A stretch of 64,000 bases of DNA from the NCBI RefSeq assembly GCF_022965805.1, contig NW_027331299.1, forward strand, positions 62,001 through 126,000, in the 5' to 3' direction. The position numbers and the translations under genes are program-made. The notes below the pieces were generated by a model. The model was not told where the DNA came from, did not search any database, and saw only the letters and a program-made list of their open reading frames with translations. Positions 58,271 through 64,000 of this stretch are shown here, piece by piece. Each line of letters begins with the position of its first letter. Positions within the stretch are counted from its first letter, which is position 1. Source of the DNA: Primulina eburnea (lineage: Eukaryota; Streptophyta; Magnoliopsida; Lamiales; Gesneriaceae).

Positions 58271-60096
58271 AAACCAGGGTCTAAATTTTTTTTTTTAAAA
58301 TGCGGAAGGTAGTGACATCAAAACATATATACATATCAGTATATAAAATACAAATCCTGTATCACAAACATTTATTCAAACTAGGGTTTAAAACTAAAGT
58401 CAAGTGTTCAACCCTATCTCTAGTCCAAGTCCGGAGCCTCCACGCTAATCACGATCTCTCTCATCTCCTGGACCCTGATCCTGTCCCACCTGTTGTCAAG
58501 TACACATACAGACAAGACAACAGCCGGATAAACCGGTGAGAATATACTCCCAGTATAAATCAATGAAACATGCAATTATATAAACAATATAAAGCATGTA
58601 ATCAGGTAACATGAATATGTATCATAATCCGAAACATAAACAATACTCGTAGCTACATCATTTAAGAATAGACTCAATCCTAGTCTAGGGATCCCGGTTT
58701 CCAGATGTGGTATTCCTATATCGAATTCCGTAAAGGATGGAACCATAATTTCTATTACTCGATATAACCAGTGCCCCGGTATTCCTATATCGAATTCCGT
58801 AATAGAAGAATTCCAACCCCTTTACTCGATATAACCAAATATGGTGTTCCTATATCGAATTCCGTAATGGATTCCATTACTCGATATAACCATACATCCA
58901 GTGTCCTGACCTATCCGTCATGGACTGTAGTTCTATCGCTAATATCCTATCTTGAGACATCGTGCAATGTGCCGTGGCGATACCACCACTATCCGGCACT
59001 TCTGTCACAAGATAACTAGCCTAATACCTGTCATCTAATTCCAAGAGGACAAGTACATTAATCAAGGTAATGCAAATATCCATGCAATAAAATAAAGTAT
59101 GTGATTTAGGGAAACCCAAGTCTAAACCGACTTAAGTCCATCTCCCAATACCACATTGACTTATACCTTCCGTTGCAGTCTCGGTTTCCTGCTCAGTCGA
59201 AGTCCTGAATTCACAGTCTGTCTGGTAATGACAATATGAATAATCTCATATCAATATACCACTCAAATCGATAACAATCTGATAAATCTCGATTTAATTC
59301 AAAATCAACGGCATAACGGTACAATCTCCATATTCCCGTCAATACCATATCACCAGATAACAGTTACAATCCATAACCCATATCCAATACAATTTATAAT
59401 CAATCCATAATCCAAATCTGTCCGGTATCAACTGATTATAATCCTAAAATCATAACAATTTCATAATCAGTCTATTTCTTAATCTGACTTCGATTCTATG
59501 ATGTCTACTATGTCAAGAACAACATATATGAGTTCCATTCAATTCTGACAATAGCATAATTTCAAATCATGTCAAAACGTAGCAAAACTTACGTCCAGTT
59601 GTAGCCTACGTTGCTAGGAACTCGGTACCGAAGTCGGATTTCAAATCAGACGGACGGATTGATCGTAAAATCGAATTGAATGGAAATTCCCTCGGACCTC
59701 TCGTTTCTTGTTTCAGGGAAATGAATTGCATGTGTGTATATATATATATATACCTCGCACATGCATTAAGCCAACTGGCTTAATCTTTCCACCCCACGTC
59801 TCGCGCTCGGGCGGAAATAAAGTTCCGCCCGGGCGCGAAACTCTCGGCCCTGACGTTCTGTTCACTCGCGCTCGGGCGGACATAAGTTACCGCCCGGGCG
59901 CGAGGCGCTCGGGTTTCTTGCTTCACTCAATGGCGCTCGGGCGGTCCAATACTTCCGCCCGGGCGCAAACCCTTCGGCCCAAATTTGTGTATTTCATACA
60001 CTTTGTCCCGTGTGGTCTCGGAATGGCCCGACTATTATCATCTTAATTCATACTCAACAAACTCAGATTAATCTAATTAAAATCTCGGGCATTACA
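58271..60096 (-). repeat. Middle LTR of element E (D-type, lacking its last ~75 bp)
   Basis: 1,826 bp ending internally at the T-run after aaaccagggtct, fused to the integrase fragment. Contains the conserved stem-loop (~58490-58525), tatatcgag units (58703-58894), GC-rich inverted repeats (~59801-59968) and a TATA run near 59738-59754. Confidence 0.88.
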
Positions 60097-60190
60097 TTTC
60101 TCCCCCCCTAAGATACGATTTCGTCCTCGAAATCACAAGCATTTATTCGTATCAACAAGGAGTATATATACAAACTGTATACAATTTACA

Positions 60191-60793
60191 TCAGTGAAAC
60201 AATGCTGGGAATTCTTGTCTCATGTCAGATTCAGTTTCCCACGTGGCTTCTTCAACCCCATGACGAGTCCATTGAACTTTCACAAGAGGAATCGTCTTTG
60301 TTCTGAGCTGTTTTTCTTTACGATCGATAATCCGAATCGGTTTCTCGACATAACTCAATGTCTCATCCAGCTCAGTCTCGTCTGGTTGAATAACATGGGA
60401 ATCATCAGGGAGATATTTCCGCAGCATTGATACATGAAAAACATCATGTATTCCAGATAATGAAGGCGGTAATGCTAGTCGATAGGCACGATCTCCTATC
60501 TTTTCTAGAATTTCATAAGGACCTACATATCTTGGAGACAATTTCCCTTTCTTGCCGAATCTGACAACACCTCTGAAAGGAGAAATCTTCAGGAATACTC
60601 GGTCTCCTACGTCAAATACCAACGGTCGTCGTCTGAGGTTGGCATATTTGGCTTGTCGGTCCTGAGCTGCCTTCATTTTCTTCTGAATCAACTTTACTTT
60701 TTCATTCATATCTCCGATCATATCCGGTCCAGTCTCAGGAACTTCAGAGATATCATCCCAATACAACGGGGATCTGCATTTCTTTCCGTACAA
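60191..60793 (-). pseudogene. Integrase C-terminus and chromodomain-like end, copy 2 (element E)
   Basis: Same 200-codon frame as 57647-58249, exactly 2,544 bp further, with no difference that I can see in the protein. It is joined to LTR sequence at the same deletion junction (~60814). Identity of junction and sequence shows that the deletion came first and the tandem duplication second. Confidence 0.9.
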
Positions 60794-60814
60794 CGCTTCA
60801 AAAGGAGCTATCAG

Positions 60815-62640
60815 AAACCAGGGTCTAAATTTTTTTTTTTAAAATGCGGAAGGTAGTGACATCAAAACATATATACATATCAGTATATAAAATACAAATC
60901 CTGTATCACAAACATTTATTCAAACTAGGGTTTAAAACTAAAGTCAAGTGTTCAACCCTATCTCTAGTCCAAGTCCGGAGCCTCCACGCTAATCACGATC
61001 TCTCTCATCTCCTGGACCCTGATCCTGTCCCACCTGTTGTCAAGTACACATACAGACAAGACAACAGCCGGATAAACCGGTGAGAATATACTCCCAGTAT
61101 AAATCAATGAAACATGCAATTATATAAACAATATAAAGCATGTAATCAGGTAACATGAATATGTATCATAATCCGAAACATAAACAATACTCGTAGCTAC
61201 ATCATTTAAGAATAGACTCAATCCTAGTCTAGGGATCCCGGTTTCCAGATGTGGTATTCCTATATCGAATTCCGTAAAGGATGGAACCATAATTTCTATT
61301 ACTCGATATAACCAGTGCCCCGGTATTCCTATATCGAATTCCGTAATAGAAGAATTCCAACCCCTTTACTCGATATAACCAAATATGGTGTTCCTATATC
61401 GAATTCCGTAATGGATTCCATTACTCGATATAACCATACATCCAGTGTCCTGACCTATCCGTCATGGACTGTAGTTCTATCGCTAATATCCTATCTTGAG
61501 ACATCGTGCAATGTGCCGTGGCGATACCACCACTATCCGGCACTTCTGTCACAAGATAACTAGCCTAATACCTGTCATCTAATTCCAAGAGGACAAGTAC
61601 ATTAATCAAGGTAATGCAAATATCCATGCAATAAAATAAAGTATGTGATTTAGGGAAACCCAAGTCTAAACCGACTTAAGTCCATCTCCCAATACCACAT
61701 TGACTTATACCTTCCGTTGCAGTCTCGGTTTCCTGCTCAGTCGAAGTCCTGAATTCACAGTCTGTCTGGTAATGACAATATGAATAATCTCATATCAATA
61801 TACCACTCAAATCGATAACAATCTGATAAATCTCGATTTAATTCAAAATCAACGGCATAACGGTACAATCTCCATATTCCCGTCAATACCATATCACCAG
61901 ATAACAGTTACAATCCATAACCCATATCCAATACAATTTATAATCAATCCATAATCCAAATCTGTCCGGTATCAACTGATTATAATCCTAAAATCATAAC
62001 AATTTCATAATCAGTCTATTTCTTAATCTGACTTCGATTCTATGATGTCTACTATGTCAAGAACAACATATATGAGTTCCATTCAATTCTGACAATAGCA
62101 TAATTTCAAATCATGTCAAAACGTAGCAAAACTTACGTCCAGTTGTAGCCTACGTTGCTAGGAACTCGGTACCGAAGTCGGATTTCAAATCAGACGGACG
62201 GATTGATCGTAAAATCGAATTGAATGGAAATTCCCTCGGACCTCTCGTTTCTTGTTTCAGGGAAATGAATTGCATGTGTGTATATATATATATATACCTC
62301 GCACATGCATTAAGCCAACTGGCTTAATCTTTCCACCCCACGTCTCGCGCTCGGGCGGAAATAAAGTTCCGCCCGGGCGCGAAACTCTCGGCCCTGACGT
62401 TCTGTTCACTCGCGCTCGGGCGGACATAAGTTACCGCCCGGGCGCGAGGCGCTCGGGTTTCTTGCTTCACTCAATGGCGCTCGGGCGGTCCAATACTTCC
62501 GCCCGGGCGCAAACCCTTCGGCCCAAATTTGTGTATTTCATACACTTTGTCCCGTGTGGTCTCGGAATGGCCCGACTATTATCATCTTAATTCATACTCA
62601 ACAAACTCAGATTAATCTAATTAAAATCTCGGGCATTACA
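60815..62640 (-). repeat. Outer 5' LTR of element E (D-type, lacking its last ~75 bp)
   Basis: Second copy of 58271-60096. Its outer end (gggcattaca at 62640) is followed by the TSD acaac and satellite, so it is the original 5' end of the inserted element. Confidence 0.9.
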
Positions 62641-64000
62641 ACAACTTTATTGTGCAAAGTTTAGCCCATAAAGTAATCCATAAATAGAATCCCTCCCCTT
62701 CTTAGTCCTAGGCAACCCCAAAATAAAGTCCATAGAAATGTCAATTCAAGTTCTTTTAAGAATAGCACGCAAAAGTGTTCCCAAAGTACTATTTACAACT
62801 TCAGTTTGTCCATCCGTTTGAGGATGACAAGTAGTAGATTACAACTTTATTGTGCAAAGTTTAGCCCCTTATGTAATCCATAAATAGAATCCCTCCCCTT
62901 CTTAGTCCTAGGCAACTCCAAAATAAAGTCCATAGAAATGTCAATCCAAGTTCTTTTAAGAATAGCACGCAAAAGTGTTCCCAAAGTTCTATGTACAACT
63001 TCAGTTTGTCCATCCGTTTGAGGATGACAAGTAGTAGATTACAAATTTATTGTGCAAAGTTTAGCCCATAAAGTAATCCATAAATAGAATCCCTCCCCTT
63101 CTTAGTCCTAGACAACCCCAAAATAAAGTCCATAGAAATGTCAATCCAAGTTCTTTTTAAGAATAGCACGCAAAAGTGTTCCCAAAGTTCTATTGACAAC
63201 TTCAGTTTGTCCATCCGTTTGAGGATGACAAGTAGTATATTACAACAATATTGAGCAAAGTTTAGCCCATAAAGTAATCCAAAAATAGAATCCCTCCCCT
63301 TCTTAGTTCAAGGCAACCCCAAAATAAAGTCCATAGAAATGTCAATCCAAGTTCCTTTTAAGAATAGCACGCAAAAGTGTTCCCAAAGTTCTATTTACAA
63401 CTTCAGTTTGTCCATCCGTTTGAGGATGACAAGTAGTAGATTACAACTTTATTGTGCAAAGTTTAGCCCATAAAGTAATCCATAAATAGAATCCATCCCC
63501 TTCTTAGTCCTAGGCAACCCCAAAATAAAGTCCATAGAAATGTCAATCCAAGTTCTTTTAAGAATAGCACGCAAACGTGTTCTCAAAGTTCTATTTACAA
63601 CTTCAGTTTGTCCATCCGTTTGAGAATGACAAGTAGTAGATTACAACTTTATTGTGCAAAGTTTAGCCCATAAAGTAATCCATAAATAGAATCCCTCCCC
63701 TTCTTAGTCCTAGGCAACCCCAAAATAAAGTCCATAGAAATGTCAATCCAAGTTCTTTTAAGAATAGCACGCAAACGTGTTCACAAAGTTCTATTTACAA
63801 CTTCAGTTTGTCCATCCGTTTGAGGTTGACAAGCAGTAGATTACAACTTTATTGTGCAAAGTTTAGCCCATAAAAAATCCATAAATAGAATCCCTCCCCT
63901 TCTTAGTCCTAGGCAACCCCAAAATAAAGTCCATAGAAATGTCAATCTAAGTTCTTTTAAGAATAGCACGCAAAAGTGTTCCCAAAGTTCTATTTACAAC
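62641..64000 (-). repeat. Satellite array, part 4: ~7 copies, running off the window
   Basis: Begins with the acaac duplicate and continues in the same phase. Its first units repeat variants at 54,830-55,230 (aaagtactattt, gcccctta-tgtaatcc, gcaactccaa), so a segment on either side of element E is also duplicated. The array has not ended at 64000. Confidence 0.95.

Larger units (their letters stand above)
55426..62640 (-). mobile_element. Element E: rearranged minus-strand Ty3/gypsy relic with three LTR blocks
   Basis: Flanked by the TSD acaac (55421-55425 and 62641-62645). Order on the minus strand: LTR without its last ~75 bp (62640-60815), integrase-end fragment (60793-60191), polypurine tract, LTR without its end (60096-58271), integrase-end fragment (58249-57647), polypurine tract, complete 2,127-bp LTR (57552-55426). 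The unit 57553-60096 (2,544 bp) is repeated as 60097-62640 without visible difference. All gag, protease, RT, RNase H and most of integrase are missing, along with the primer site. The element cannot replicate by itself. Confidence 0.9.

Overview
This is plant nuclear DNA, almost certainly a eudicot. There is no host gene, tRNA or bacterial-type operon in the 64 kb. The window consists of one long tandem satellite array broken up by nested LTR retrotransposons of the Ty3/gypsy (chromovirus) type, plus a Cassandra TRIM element. Plant origin is shown by initiator-Met-tRNA primer binding sites (tggtatcagagc), 5-bp target-site duplications (TSDs), long TG...CA LTRs, and a TRIM that carries 5S-rRNA-like sequence in its LTRs. 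The satellite plus nested-retroelement landscape fits pericentromeric or centromeric heterochromatin (inference). I cannot name the species; a Lamiales-like dicot is only a guess.

Layout. 1-1877: LTR, decayed primer site and first part of gag of a truncated Ty3/gypsy element (F). 1878-64000: about 105 copies of a 200-bp satellite, in four visible pieces (1878-5867, 13068-18144, 44819-55425, 62641-64000) separated by insertions. Element A (5868-13067, + strand, 2,041-bp LTRs, TSD aaagt) has a dead gag-pol. A Cassandra TRIM (864 bp of its own, TSD acttt) occupies 18145-18197 plus 44008-44818. Element B (18198-44002, minus strand, 2,016-bp LTRs, TSD agttg) sits inside Cassandra's first LTR. Element C (22304-30826, + strand, 1,794-bp LTRs, TSD atcct) sits in B's pol. 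Element D (34308-42908, + strand, 1,886-bp LTRs, TSD cagtc) sits in B's upstream LTR. Element E (55426-62640, minus strand, TSD acaac) is a rearranged relic with three LTR blocks and two identical integrase-end fragments.

The most interesting object is the satellite. Read on the minus strand, each 200-bp monomer is a shrunken Ty3/gypsy integrase gene: the strand with the first catalytic Asp (...[11 protein letters not shown]...) is joined, after loss of the central part with the second Asp, to the segment with the catalytic Glu (...HPQTDGQTE...). The integrase type differs from that of A-E, so the array was probably seeded by another lineage.

LTR-to-LTR differences counted by eye follow the nesting order: Cassandra 3 in 397, B about 11 in 2,016, D about 7 in 1,886, C about 1 in 1,794, and A about 5 in 2,041. 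Every coding element is broken: A by pervasive decay, B by a stop codon and two insertions, C by a 1-nt insertion and a 46-bp duplication, D by two 1-nt deletions, E by a large deletion. Recent movement therefore probably relied on proteins supplied in trans.
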